Shown: positions 27,453 through 35,868 of the stretch, in pieces
Position numbering within the stretch: position 1 is the first letter of the stretch
Layout of the letters: every line of letters begins with the position of its first letter
Assembly (NCBI GenBank): GCA_964418605.1
Contig: CAYQLY010000013.1
Coordinates: forward strand, 1 to 63,570
Source of the DNA: CAYQLY01 sp964418605
Lineage (GTDB): Bacteria > Bacteroidota > Bacteroidia > Cytophagales > Cyclobacteriaceae
DNA: 63,570 nt
Direction: 5' to 3'
Made by a program: the position numbers and the translations under genes
The notes under the pieces: model-generated
Told to the model about the DNA's origin: nothing
The model's input: the letters and a program-made list of their open reading frames with translations, nothing else
The model's database searches: none

Positions 27453-27876
27453 TTATATCTAGGAGTACATTTTTTGAAGTAATTTCTGTTTTAGGAAAAG
27501 TGGCTTTGGTCACGCTCAAATTAGTCACTTTCATATCATAACCACAATCGGGGCTCACGATGTAAAACACCCGTTGAAAATGTATTAACACCGTATCTTT
27601 TTTAGCCACATTTTTTGTCTTTAGAAATAGAAAAACCGAATCTTTATCATACGGCATCGGAATATGTAAAATACTGGATGAGTCTTTATAAATAATAAGA
27701 TGAGAAGGATTGTCTAAATAAACAGAATCATACGCTACAGAGATTGCTGCTTTGGTATCAAGTTTAAAAAGGCCTATAGATACAACATTGTTTTTAACCG
27801 GATTGCAACCTTGTTCACTGCAATGGGAAAAAAGAAGAACAACAACAAGATAATAAACAACGCTTTGTATCTTCAT
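27409..27876 (-). CDS. DUF6452-like lipoprotein
   Basis: A 155-residue protein with a lipoprotein signal peptide (lipobox LLFSHCSEQGC, Cys at about 19). The rest is beta-rich, with VSIGLFKLDTKAAISVAYDSVYLD and the conserved DCGYDMKVTNLSV segment. It fits the DUF6452 family, found next to DUF6048 in many Bacteroidota, which is also the arrangement here. Probably an outer-membrane lipoprotein facing the periplasm. It is the first gene of a three-gene leftward unit and has a -7 promoter match 20 bases upstream. Confidence 0.75.
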   Translation of the reverse strand: MKIQSVVYYLVVVLLFSHCSEQGCNPVKNNVVSIGLFKLDTKAAISVAYDSVYLDNPSHLIIYKDSSSILHIPMPYDKDSVFLFLKTKNVAKKDTVLIHFQRVFYIVSPDCGYDMKVTNLSVTKATFPKTEITSKNVLLDINATSPQIHIKLFKK

Positions 27877-27895
27877 GAATAAGTGTAATCTTAAT

Positions 27896-27903
27896 CAAAT
27901 TTA
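27896..27903 (-). promoter_or_regulatory. -7 element before the DUF6452 gene
   Basis: On the minus strand this reads TAAATTTG, an exact -7 match, 20 bases before the DUF6452 ATG and between it and the tRNA-Leu 3' end. No -33 element is seen. Confidence 0.4.
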
Positions 27904-27957
27904 AAAAAATATACCCTCGCCATAGCGCTTAGCTCATATAACAAGGGGAAAAGAAAG

Positions 27958-28043
27958 TACCCGGGGCGGGACTTGAACCCGCACGACTGATTAAGGTCAC
28001 AGGATTTTAAGTCCTGCGTGTCTACCAATTCCACCACCCAGGC
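27958..28043 (-). tRNA. tRNA-Leu (anticodon UAA)
   Basis: An 86-base class II tRNA on the minus strand. The acceptor stem GCCTGGG pairs with CCCGGGT (with wobble pairs), the D-loop contains AATTGGTAGACAC, and the anticodon loop is CTTAAAA with anticodon TAA. A long variable arm follows, and then the T-loop GTTCAAGTC. The 3' CCA is not encoded. It follows tRNA-Gly by 20 bases. Confidence 0.95.
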
Positions 28044-28062
28044 AATCCAAAAAAAGGATGAA

Positions 28063-28136
<74 letters not shown>

Positions 28137-28146
28137 AAGTGGACGG

Positions 28147-28176
28147 CAAATTTAATCATAAAGCGATTAGTTGCAA
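28147..28176 (-). promoter_or_regulatory. Promoter of the tRNA-Gly/tRNA-Leu unit
   Basis: On the minus strand: TTG (28176-28174), exactly 19 bases, then TAAATTTG (28154-28147), 10 bases before the mature 5' end of tRNA-Gly. A full match to the Bacteroidota housekeeping promoter. Confidence 0.75.
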
Positions 28177-28297
28177 TATCTTTTATGATTTTTTTTGCTC
28201 TTAACGTAATAGAAAAACCTATAAATCTTCTGTTAGTTATAGTATTAAAGTTCAGGGTCAACTTATCCAGGTTTTGCTATTTTTCAAATTCCTGAAA

Positions 28298-30325
28298 CTA
28301 GAAATCTATTTTAATTTGCGTAGAAATTTCTGTTTGTGTATTCCCGTCTATTTCTTCCGACCCAGACCCGATATGGTCTAGTTTGGTATACCACGTACGA
28401 CCAACTCTAAACCAGCATTGAATAGAGGAGGTTATTTTCCAATTGAAAATGAAATACATACGAGCTCCTCTATCCATAAAAGAGGGGAAAGAAAAAGAAT
28501 ATAACACATCTTGCTCATACACATATTGTCGAACCATATCATTTGATGCATCAAATAAAGAAAAGCGAAAAGCCCAACCGGTTTGTCGTCTACGCCATTC
28601 TATATCTTGCATCATCATAAAACCTGTTGCATAAAGATGGGCATTCTTAAAATAATGACTGTATTGTAATCGCCAAGTACTTGTCCATGTGCGATCAGGT
28701 GTATATACCATTTGTCCTGTATAATCTTCTCGTTGGGTCGATGATCCAAATTGATAAGCTGATCGATAGTGTAAAAAGAATTCCCATCGTTTGGAAAATT
28801 GATATGATCCTTTGCAAAACAAATCATAACCTCCATCAGGCGCAGATTGTCCATACCTTATCCAAGGAAAATGAAAAACATCAGCATAGGCTGTTATAAC
28901 CATTTTTTTAGTAAAGGTGATTTTGCTTCCCATATAAATTCCTTTTTCATTTTGAGTGCCTGACTTCTCTCCAAAACCATTTCCATAGAAGCTATGAAAT
29001 GCGCTTTGATAGAAGCGGTATAGTAGTGAAAAATCTATTTTAGGGCCAAGGCTTGCTATAACACCTGCCACACTTCCATGGCCTTTGCTTTGTGATTGTG
29101 CCAGCTCTCCAAAAAAGCGCGCACTCTTCCAAGAAAAAGAATAGTAAAAAGAATAGATCTGATTGGATAGGCCTTGAAAATCAAACTGATTATAAACAGT
29201 TTGATTTTTTTGTAAAGGCATTGTAAATACAGTTTTTAAAAAATTAAAGCCTATTTGAATAGATGGTTTTTTGCTTTCATAATTAATTGTTACGCCGAAG
29301 CTTCGATCATAGAAACGATGTTTAGCTGATAGCTCCGCGGATGTTCGATGTAAGCCAGAATAATAAATAGATGAAATGGGGGTGTCATTATATGTTGTAC
29401 TATCGGCTGTAACCGATCCATCTTGTGAAACAATCGAAAAGAAAGGATGTATTGTAAGATTTTTCCAGTAAAATGAAAATGTTGCTCCTCTGAAAAATCC
29501 AGACTCCATCATAGATGTATTAGCACGGCTAAATTCATTTCTTTTTTGAATAGATGTAATCACCTCGCTTCCTTTTCTTAATCCAAAACCCATCCCTAAA
29601 ACTAGTCCTTGCCCTGTTTGCATGCGGTAGTCACCGATAATTATTTTTTTAATTCTATTTTGTTTATACCTATTAATAGAAATATAATATGAATAAAAAT
29701 CTGCACCATATTGATGAATAGATGGATGTATAGCTAATTTTTCTCCAGCATCTTTTTCAAAACAAAATCCAGTCGCTATTTTTTGTGTATTTCCAACACG
29801 AAGGCGTCCTGCTAATCTGTCCGGAGAACCAATGTATTTATTTTCTATAAATCCTCTTTTGTATTCTAAAAGTCTTTCATGCTTGATCAATACATAATTC
29901 TGGCTTTGATGGCTTGTGTGATTATTCTTTGAGAAAAAGTCATCTTGCACAGTGCAGAAAGAAGTCAATTGATGAATGATGTCGAGATCAAATCCATCGA
30001 CAACTTGTAATTCATATACAGATATAAAAGAACCATAGTGTTCGCGGTATTTAAAGAATTTAACGAGTTGATCTTCTGATAGAATACATAAAGAAGCTAA
30101 TTCGTCATAGGTTACTTTATTTAAATCTAATGGGTTATAATATCGCTCTATCATCAGTTCATAAAAATCAGCATATGCTATATCGGATGTGTTCTGGCCT
30201 GAAAAAATAGTTTGTATTGATTTTTCTATAGCTTTATCTCGTTCGACTTGCGCTATGATATTCAATGGTAAAGTAAAAAGGAAAATAAAGACACTAAAAA
30301 AAATATATACATTTATTTTTTCCAT
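28298..30325 (-). CDS. Helix-hairpin-helix outer-membrane beta-barrel protein
   Basis: A 675-residue exported protein. After the signal peptide (to about residue 25) comes a small helical domain (about 50-135) with helix-hairpin-helix motifs: PLDLNKVTYDELASLCILSE and GSFISVYELQVVDGFD, like ComEA-type DNA-binding repeats. The remaining 540 residues are aromatic-rich amphipathic strands ending IDF, typical of an outer-membrane barrel. This fusion is a recurrent Bacteroidota family of unknown function; DNA binding at the cell surface is only a guess from the motif. It starts inside the 3' end of the barrel gene at 30313 (13-base overlap), so the two are co-transcribed. Confidence 0.75.
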   Translation of the reverse strand: MEKINVYIFFSVFIFLFTLPLNIIAQVERDKAIEKSIQTIFSGQNTSDIAYADFYELMIERYYNPLDLNKVTYDELASLCILSEDQLVKFFKYREHYGSFISVYELQVVDGFDLDIIHQLTSFCTVQDDFFSKNNHTSHQSQNYVLIKHERLLEYKRGFIENKYIGSPDRLAGRLRVGNTQKIATGFCFEKDAGEKLAIHPSIHQYGADFYSYYISINRYKQNRIKKIIIGDYRMQTGQGLVLGMGFGLRKGSEVITSIQKRNEFSRANTSMMESGFFRGATFSFYWKNLTIHPFFSIVSQDGSVTADSTTYNDTPISSIYYSGLHRTSAELSAKHRFYDRSFGVTINYESKKPSIQIGFNFLKTVFTMPLQKNQTVYNQFDFQGLSNQIYSFYYSFSWKSARFFGELAQSQSKGHGSVAGVIASLGPKIDFSLLYRFYQSAFHSFYGNGFGEKSGTQNEKGIYMGSKITFTKKMVITAYADVFHFPWIRYGQSAPDGGYDLFCKGSYQFSKRWEFFLHYRSAYQFGSSTQREDYTGQMVYTPDRTWTSTWRLQYSHYFKNAHLYATGFMMMQDIEWRRRQTGWAFRFSLFDASNDMVRQYVYEQDVLYSFSFPSFMDRGARMYFIFNWKITSSIQCWFRVGRTWYTKLDHIGSGSEEIDGNTQTEISTQIKIDF

Positions 30326-31128
30326 TGATAGATCAGAGATAGTTGATGCACAAATCCAAGAGAAGATGAAAAATGATAAATAGAAGATATGTCTATGGCA
30401 AGGTGTTTACCATGTATGCCACAACCTCCGGAAAAATAAAATGGCGATTGACACATACCTAATCGGATAAAAAAATAAGATATAGGATTGTATTCTGTAG
30501 CGACTCTGAAAGTAGAAGGATGTTGGATCTGTTTTTCTAGTTCTGTTAGAACTAAAATAGATGCATAGGGTTTATAGGCTATGCCTAATACCATTGAAGT
30601 TGTATAGTCTCCTTGATTGTGTTTAGTAAAAAGAGATGGACTTAATTGGGAAATGTATGCACTACATGATACATGAGGATGAATCTGAGTAATGCCACCT
30701 ACATTTAAAAAAATGGTATAAAATGGATGTTGATCAATAGCTTGCGATTGAAAAATATCTGCACGAAGGCCTATTCCTGTTTTATCAATTTCATGGCCGA
30801 ATGAAAAACTCATCAACTGCTCGTGATATAAATCTCCTCCAAAACGAAGAAAACCTATTCCAGCTGCCATGTGCTTTTTCAAAGGCAAGATAGTCCCTAT
30901 AGAGGTGGTATAAAGCTCGGGTATAAAGAACCGATTTTCATAAGAACTTACCAGGATGGTTTGATGTTGATGGGTTATCTCCGCCGGATTAAAAAAAAGA
31001 CTATATCCATCGTTTAGATTAGTGGTGATTCCCCCTAGACCACCTACACGTGCACCTGTTTTTTTAGGAGATTTGCCAGCAGCATAAAAAGAGGATAAAA
31101 ATAATAGTATAAAATAAATTAATTTCAT
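30313..31128 (-). CDS. PorV/PorQ-like outer-membrane protein
   Basis: A 271-residue exported protein starting at the ATG at 31128 (MKLIYFILLFLSSFYAAG). The mature start, GARVGGLGGITTNLNDGYSLFFNPAEI, is the signature of FadL-related PorV/PorQ barrels in Bacteroidota (GAR..GLGGA..A..D....FFNPA). The remainder is a beta-barrel pattern ending LIYQWKK. True PorV and PorQ are T9SS components and are longer, so I call only family resemblance. It overlaps the next gene (helix-hairpin-helix barrel) by 13 bases. Confidence 0.65.
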   Translation of the reverse strand: MKLIYFILLFLSSFYAAGKSPKKTGARVGGLGGITTNLNDGYSLFFNPAEITHQHQTILVSSYENRFFIPELYTTSIGTILPLKKHMAAGIGFLRFGGDLYHEQLMSFSFGHEIDKTGIGLRADIFQSQAIDQHPFYTIFLNVGGITQIHPHVSCSAYISQLSPSLFTKHNQGDYTTSMVLGIAYKPYASILVLTELEKQIQHPSTFRVATEYNPISYFFIRLGMCQSPFYFSGGCGIHGKHLAIDISSIYHFSSSLGFVHQLSLIYQWKK

Positions 31129-31257
31129 TATTTTAAATAAAAAATATATATAAAAAATCAATATTAATTAATTTTTTATTAAAATAAAAAAAACTACTTT
31201 TTAGATGTAATCATTTTATTTTTTAGCCAATGGCATCATTTTATTGATTTGATTTTA

Positions 31258-31265
31258 TATTTTTG
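31258..31265 (+). promoter_or_regulatory. -7 element before the coiled-coil gene
   Basis: TATTTTTG, an exact -7 match, 24 bases before the ATG at 31290. No -33 TTG at the proper spacing. Confidence 0.35.
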
Positions 31266-31289
31266 AATTGTCAAAAGAAAGGTTAAGTT

Positions 31290-32207
31290 ATGGAGACAGG
31301 TCAGGATAGTAAGAAAAAACTCCTCTTTATAGTAGTTGGTATTCTCGTATTCACACTCGGTATAATGATCTATATGAATGTGCAACTCCGGAAGGAAGTT
31401 CAAACACAATCTCGAATTATAGGATCAAGAGATTTAGAGATGGCAACTAAGACTAAGCAATTGGATCAACTTCGTTTGGATTATGAACGTATCCGTGAAG
31501 AGCGACAAGCACTTGGCTTAAGTAATGACTCATTAAATATTCAAATTAAAAAACTTGATTCGTTTATTTCAAAACTAAAAAAATCGAGTCGATTAAATGA
31601 AAAGAAGCGAAAGGAGTTGGAGGATCTAATTGTGCAACTTCAAAACGATTTAGCTAAAAAAGATTTAGAAATACTTCGTTTGGTGGAGGATAATGATTCC
31701 TTAGCTGTTATTTTGGCTAATGTGCAAAGTGAAAAAATGTTTTTAGGAGATAGTTTGCAAAAACTATATCACTTAAATGTGAAGTTAGCAGATAAAATCG
31801 CATTAGCTTCAATTTTAAAAGCAGAAAAAATCACACTTTACGCGGTAAATTCTAAAGGAAAGGAAAGAAAAGGAAATCAACACCGCTCCAGACATATTGA
31901 TAAATTAAAAATTGTATTCTCATTAGGTGAAAATAATATTACTGAACTAGGTCCTAAAGAGATAACGATTTGTATTATTGATCCTAATGGTGCAACCATT
32001 TACGATTTAGCAAATGGAGGGGGCATATTTGATGGTGAAGGTAAAAAGATGTATTATACAGCTAAACAAACCATCGATTTTGATAATAGCCGACAACAAG
32101 TTGTGTTTCTATATCACAATGATATTCCATATATATCAGGTGATCATTTTATTTTTATTTATGCTAATGGCTATAAGATAGGAGAAGCTAAGCTTACCGT
32201 TCGTTAA
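31290..32207 (+). CDS. Membrane-anchored coiled-coil protein
   Basis: A 305-residue protein without a family name known to me. A short charged N-terminus is followed by one transmembrane helix (about 10-30, LLFIVVGILVFTLGIMIY) and a long coiled coil (about 35-165; heptads rich in Leu, Lys, Asp and Glu). A C-terminal beta-rich domain follows (about 170-305), containing KITLYAVNSKGKERKGNQ, KLKIVFSLGENN and FIFIYANGYKIGEA. The helix and polarity suggest an inner-membrane anchor with the coiled coil in the periplasm. It has its own promoter-like element and a strong terminator, so it is a single-gene unit. Confidence 0.75.
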   Translation: METGQDSKKKLLFIVVGILVFTLGIMIYMNVQLRKEVQTQSRIIGSRDLEMATKTKQLDQLRLDYERIREERQALGLSNDSLNIQIKKLDSFISKLKKSSRLNEKKRKELEDLIVQLQNDLAKKDLEILRLVEDNDSLAVILANVQSEKMFLGDSLQKLYHLNVKLADKIALASILKAEKITLYAVNSKGKERKGNQHRSRHIDKLKIVFSLGENNITELGPKEITICIIDPNGATIYDLANGGGIFDGEGKKMYYTAKQTIDFDNSRQQVVFLYHNDIPYISGDHFIFIYANGYKIGEAKLTVR

Positions 32208-32223
32208 TCAATATGCTTTATTG

Positions 32224-32272
32224 AAAAAAGAATGGCACTTGTGTTTTACAATAGGTGCCATTCTTTTTTAGG
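32224..32272. terminator. Strong bidirectional terminator
   Basis: GAATGGCAC and GTGCCATTC pair across a loop of about 20 bases, with AAAAAA to the left and TTTTTT to the right. It serves the coiled-coil gene and the convergent DUF4249 gene. Confidence 0.8.
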
Positions 32273-32273
32273 C

Positions 32274-33182
32274 TTATTTCTTGTCTACTAATGTAATATA
32301 ACCCCCAAATACACCTATTGCATTTTCCATAGCAAATGGATAGATGATAGGCTCAGCTACAGGATCTATAGAGGAGAAATCACGGTAGCTGAGATAAGAT
32401 TGAAGGTTTTTATCTAGTAGTAGTAGTTTATATTTTAATGGCTTTACTACAATATCTTCTGGCAAAGCATAAATACTAGTTGAATCCATAAAGCTTTCAA
32501 TGAATGAAAGGCGTTCACCATCTCTGTTTTTATCATCAACTAAAATACCTAGTCCTGAAAATGTTGAAATAATGATTTCCCTCTTTTCTATAAGAGGATT
32601 TCCTAAGGCATCCTTTTTTAAATTTCCATTTGCATCACGTATCATGTAAGTGTAAGGCAAGACCACGTCTTGTAAAAGGTATGAATTTGTTTGACTGACT
32701 ATATCCATCCAACTTAAGGTCACAGTATACAGTGTTTTTGAAATACGCTGAAGTTGTGCTTGAGCATCCCAATCATGATTAATCAAAATGGGAAGTGTGC
32801 ATCTGGCATCGGCAGTGAGGTTGTTTATTGTTTTAACTACAAGATGGTAGGTTTTACCTGGTTGAACAAATGTGTAAGGGTTTACAAATATCTCGTATAT
32901 ATTGCGTTTAGAATTAAAAATCAAATTTAATAGAGTATCACCATCAGATAAAGAAACGATAGCATTGTCGACATAGTCGTGTTGAGGAGAAGTGTAGAAA
33001 ATGGGCTTGGTAAACCCTACATATGCTGTAATGATTGAATCTTCAGGTCTAAGTATGCAACTTATGGTAAGAGTAGGGGATTGGGGTGAAATTGAAATTT
33101 TTTTTACTTCTTGTTGTTGGCAACTAACTTCGATAATGCTTAAAAAAATAAATAAGATAAGATAGAAATTATTTTTTTTCAT
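32274..33182 (-). CDS. DUF4249 lipoprotein, partner of a TonB receptor
   Basis: A 302-residue lipoprotein starting at the ATG at 33182; the lipobox is near residue 21 (SIIEVSCQQ). The body (VGFTKPIFY, NAIVSLSDGDTLL, PGKTYHLVVKT) fits DUF4249, a family placed next to TonB-dependent receptors in Bacteroidota. The ATG lies 4 bases after the receptor stop, so the two genes are coupled. By analogy with SusD-like partners, it may sit in the outer membrane and help deliver a substrate, but the substrate is unknown. Confidence 0.8.
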   Translation of the reverse strand: MKKNNFYLILFIFLSIIEVSCQQQEVKKISISPQSPTLTISCILRPEDSIITAYVGFTKPIFYTSPQHDYVDNAIVSLSDGDTLLNLIFNSKRNIYEIFVNPYTFVQPGKTYHLVVKTINNLTADARCTLPILINHDWDAQAQLQRISKTLYTVTLSWMDIVSQTNSYLLQDVVLPYTYMIRDANGNLKKDALGNPLIEKREIIISTFSGLGILVDDKNRDGERLSFIESFMDSTSIYALPEDIVVKPLKYKLLLLDKNLQSYLSYRDFSSIDPVAEPIIYPFAMENAIGVFGGYITLVDKK

Positions 33183-33186
33183 GAGT

Positions 33187-35760
33187 TTAAAATTTAAATT
33201 GATAGCTAAGTGAAGGAAAAAAAGCAATTAAGCTGGTTTTAATAAGTTTGCCATCACTTATATAATAATAATAAGGATTATGTCGGTTGTATAAATTATA
33301 TATTGTAATTTCCCAAGTTCTTTCCCCCCATTTTTTCTTTTTATGAAATTGAATACTCAGATCTAGTCTGTGATAAGGAGCCGTTCGAAAACCATTCCGT
33401 TCATCTCCATAGTAGGTATATGTAGCTGGTTCTGTTAAGAGCTTGCCATTGTTTGTATAAATAGGAAGAGTATAGCTTGCCAAAGGAAGTGTTATAGCAT
33501 TGCCTGTTCCATATACCCAGTTAGATGATAAATTAATCTTGGAAGAAAGTTGGAAAAATAATACAAGAGAAATATCGTGTCGACGATCATACCGTGCATA
33601 AAATGGCTGCCCTTTATTGAGTTGATCGAATTGAGATATAGTCCATGAAAGAGTGTAGCCTATCCAACCTGAAAATCTTCCCATTTTTTTTTGTATAAAC
33701 CATTCCAGTCCATAGGACCATCCTTGGCCTTGTATCATATAGTCTTGCCAACGTGTATAAGATTGCCGATAGGCACTAGCGGTAGCTAAATAACTAGAGC
33801 TGCCTTGATACATTACTATTCCATGCATTTTTTTATGATACATCTCCATAGTCAACTCTACATTGATGCGTGGGATATCAATGGCTAGACCTGCAGTAAG
33901 CTGGTCTGAGTAACCAGGTTTTACTATATCTGTAGCAGGAATCCATGAATCAGTGACAAAGCCTATGCCTGTATTGGTTAACATGTGAACATATTGACTC
34001 ATTCGCGTATAAGAAATTTTTCCACTCCAGTTCTTTTTCCATCGATAGGCAAGTGCTAGACGAGGTTCTATAAAGAAATAAGATTTTGCAGATGTATAAA
34101 AAGAGGTAACTCGGAGGCCTATCATCGATTTTAGTCCAGATGTTATTTGATAGGTGTCTTCTATATATAAAGCTGATTCTAAAGCAGGTATGGTATAGGT
34201 TGTATTTTTATAATCTAGATCAGCTGTGACAATACCTTTGCTTATAGTAGCTCCGGGTATAAATTGATGATAGGCAATGAAAGAACCTGTTTTAATAGCA
34301 TGTTTTACATCAGGAATAAAATCGATATCATATTTAATTGAGTATGTCGTGATTCCGGAGTAAAAGTTCAAATAAAAATCTTCATGTTTTGAATCAGAAA
34401 ATGTAGAAAAACGATATCTACTTGCTACAAATGAGGTATTTGAAAAAAGGCGGCCATTAAATTGATGATTCCATCGCAATGTTCCGGTGATATTACCCCA
34501 ATACATGCCTACTGTTTCTTCTCCTCGTTCCTTAACATCACCTGAGAGGCGTAACCTATCTTGGCCGATATAAGCGCTGAGGTATAATTTATTTTTTTCG
34601 TTTAATGTGTAGTTAAGTTTTGTACTTAAATCATAAAACAAATAGGTAAAAAAATCTTCTGCTTTAATCAATGGTTTAATGAGTAAATCCAAATATGTTC
34701 GACGTCCTGAGAACAGAAAAGAAGATTTATTTTTTATAATAGGTCCTTCTAACGTCAATCGGGATGCAACAAGTCCAATACCACCCTCTCCATGAATTTT
34801 TTCTTTATTGCCATCTTTCATTGTGACATCTATTACAGATGATAATCTTCCGCCATATCTGGCTGGAAATCCACCTTTTATAATCTCCACACTTTTCAAA
34901 GCATCTGGGTTAAATACTGAAAAAAGACCAAATAGATGTGTGGCGTTATATAATACCGCATCATCAAGAATGAGCAGATTTTGATCAGTGGCGCCACCAC
35001 GCATATATAGTCCGGCTGTAATGTCGTTGCCTTTTTGCACTCCAGGCATAAGTTTAATTGTTTTTAAAACATCTTTTTCTCCAAATAACATAGGAGTTGT
35101 TTTGATTTGCCATACTGGAAGATCTATCTTGCTTAGTTGTGCTTCTTCACTTATTTTTTCAGCCTGATCTTTAGAAGCCTCTACAGTTATTTCTTTCAAT
35201 TGAATAATAGAAGAAAGATTAATGTCTTTTTTTATATCACCAGATCCTGGAAATTTAATGTGAATAGCCTCATAACCAAGAAAAGAGTATACTAGATATA
35301 TAGAATCGGAAGAAATAGGAATAGTAAGCGAATAAAATCCATACGCATTACTAGAGACTCCCATTTTTAGCGAGGGGATATATATGTTAATACCAGGCAA
35401 CAACTCACCACTTCCTTTTTCTTTAACATAACCACTGATTGTATGCTTGGTTGGTTTTGATTTTTTTCTAATAATAATCTGCTGCTTAAACTCTATATAC
35501 TCTACCTCTTGATGTACAAAAAGCCGTTCGAGAATAGATTGAACTGTAAACTCTCCTGATGAAATGAAAATAACATCAGTAACTTTAATTGAATTACTAT
35601 AAGAAAATGTAATACCTGTTTTGGTGGTTATTTTTTTAAGTATGTTTTTGGCGGTGTCTTTAGTTGAATCGATAGAAATAATATGATTAAGGTTTTGTTG
35701 TGAAAAACCAAATTTGGTGCCTAAAAATAATAGGCTAATTATTAAATATATAGTACGCAT
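33187..35760 (-). CDS. TonB-dependent receptor with STN domain
   Basis: An 857-residue outer-membrane receptor. Order: signal peptide (to about 20); STN/secretin-like domain (about 25-100, TGITFSYSNSIKVTD, VQSILERLF); carboxypeptidase-like regulatory beta-sandwich (about 108-195, ISGYVKEKGSGELLPGINIY); plug domain (about 220-340, PGVQKGNDITAGLYMRGGATDQ, VEIIKGGFPARYGGRLSSV); and a 22-strand barrel. An STN domain often signals to a FecR anti-sigma/ECF sigma pair, but none is adjacent. It is the first gene of a two-gene operon with the DUF4249 lipoprotein, and probably imports an unknown ligand. Confidence 0.9.
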   Translation of the reverse strand: MRTIYLIISLLFLGTKFGFSQQNLNHIISIDSTKDTAKNILKKITTKTGITFSYSNSIKVTDVIFISSGEFTVQSILERLFVHQEVEYIEFKQQIIIRKKSKPTKHTISGYVKEKGSGELLPGINIYIPSLKMGVSSNAYGFYSLTIPISSDSIYLVYSFLGYEAIHIKFPGSGDIKKDINLSSIIQLKEITVEASKDQAEKISEEAQLSKIDLPVWQIKTTPMLFGEKDVLKTIKLMPGVQKGNDITAGLYMRGGATDQNLLILDDAVLYNATHLFGLFSVFNPDALKSVEIIKGGFPARYGGRLSSVIDVTMKDGNKEKIHGEGGIGLVASRLTLEGPIIKNKSSFLFSGRRTYLDLLIKPLIKAEDFFTYLFYDLSTKLNYTLNEKNKLYLSAYIGQDRLRLSGDVKERGEETVGMYWGNITGTLRWNHQFNGRLFSNTSFVASRYRFSTFSDSKHEDFYLNFYSGITTYSIKYDIDFIPDVKHAIKTGSFIAYHQFIPGATISKGIVTADLDYKNTTYTIPALESALYIEDTYQITSGLKSMIGLRVTSFYTSAKSYFFIEPRLALAYRWKKNWSGKISYTRMSQYVHMLTNTGIGFVTDSWIPATDIVKPGYSDQLTAGLAIDIPRINVELTMEMYHKKMHGIVMYQGSSSYLATASAYRQSYTRWQDYMIQGQGWSYGLEWFIQKKMGRFSGWIGYTLSWTISQFDQLNKGQPFYARYDRRHDISLVLFFQLSSKINLSSNWVYGTGNAITLPLASYTLPIYTNNGKLLTEPATYTYYGDERNGFRTAPYHRLDLSIQFHKKKKWGERTWEITIYNLYNRHNPYYYYISDGKLIKTSLIAFFPSLSYQFKF

Positions 35761-35845
35761 TTTCTATTTCAATACTTGCTTATGACAATTTATTTCAACA
35801 CATCCCTTAGCTTTATTTGGACACATTAATTTTAACAAAAATGTG

Positions 35846-35853
35846 TATTTTTG
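35846..35853 (+). promoter_or_regulatory. -7 element of the E1 dehydrogenase gene
   Basis: TATTTTTG, an exact -7 match, ends 15 bases before the ATG at 35869. A TTTG at 35816-35819 is upstream but at 26 bases, longer than the usual spacing. Confidence 0.45.
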
Positions 35854-35868
35854 ATCTGCTCATCTGTT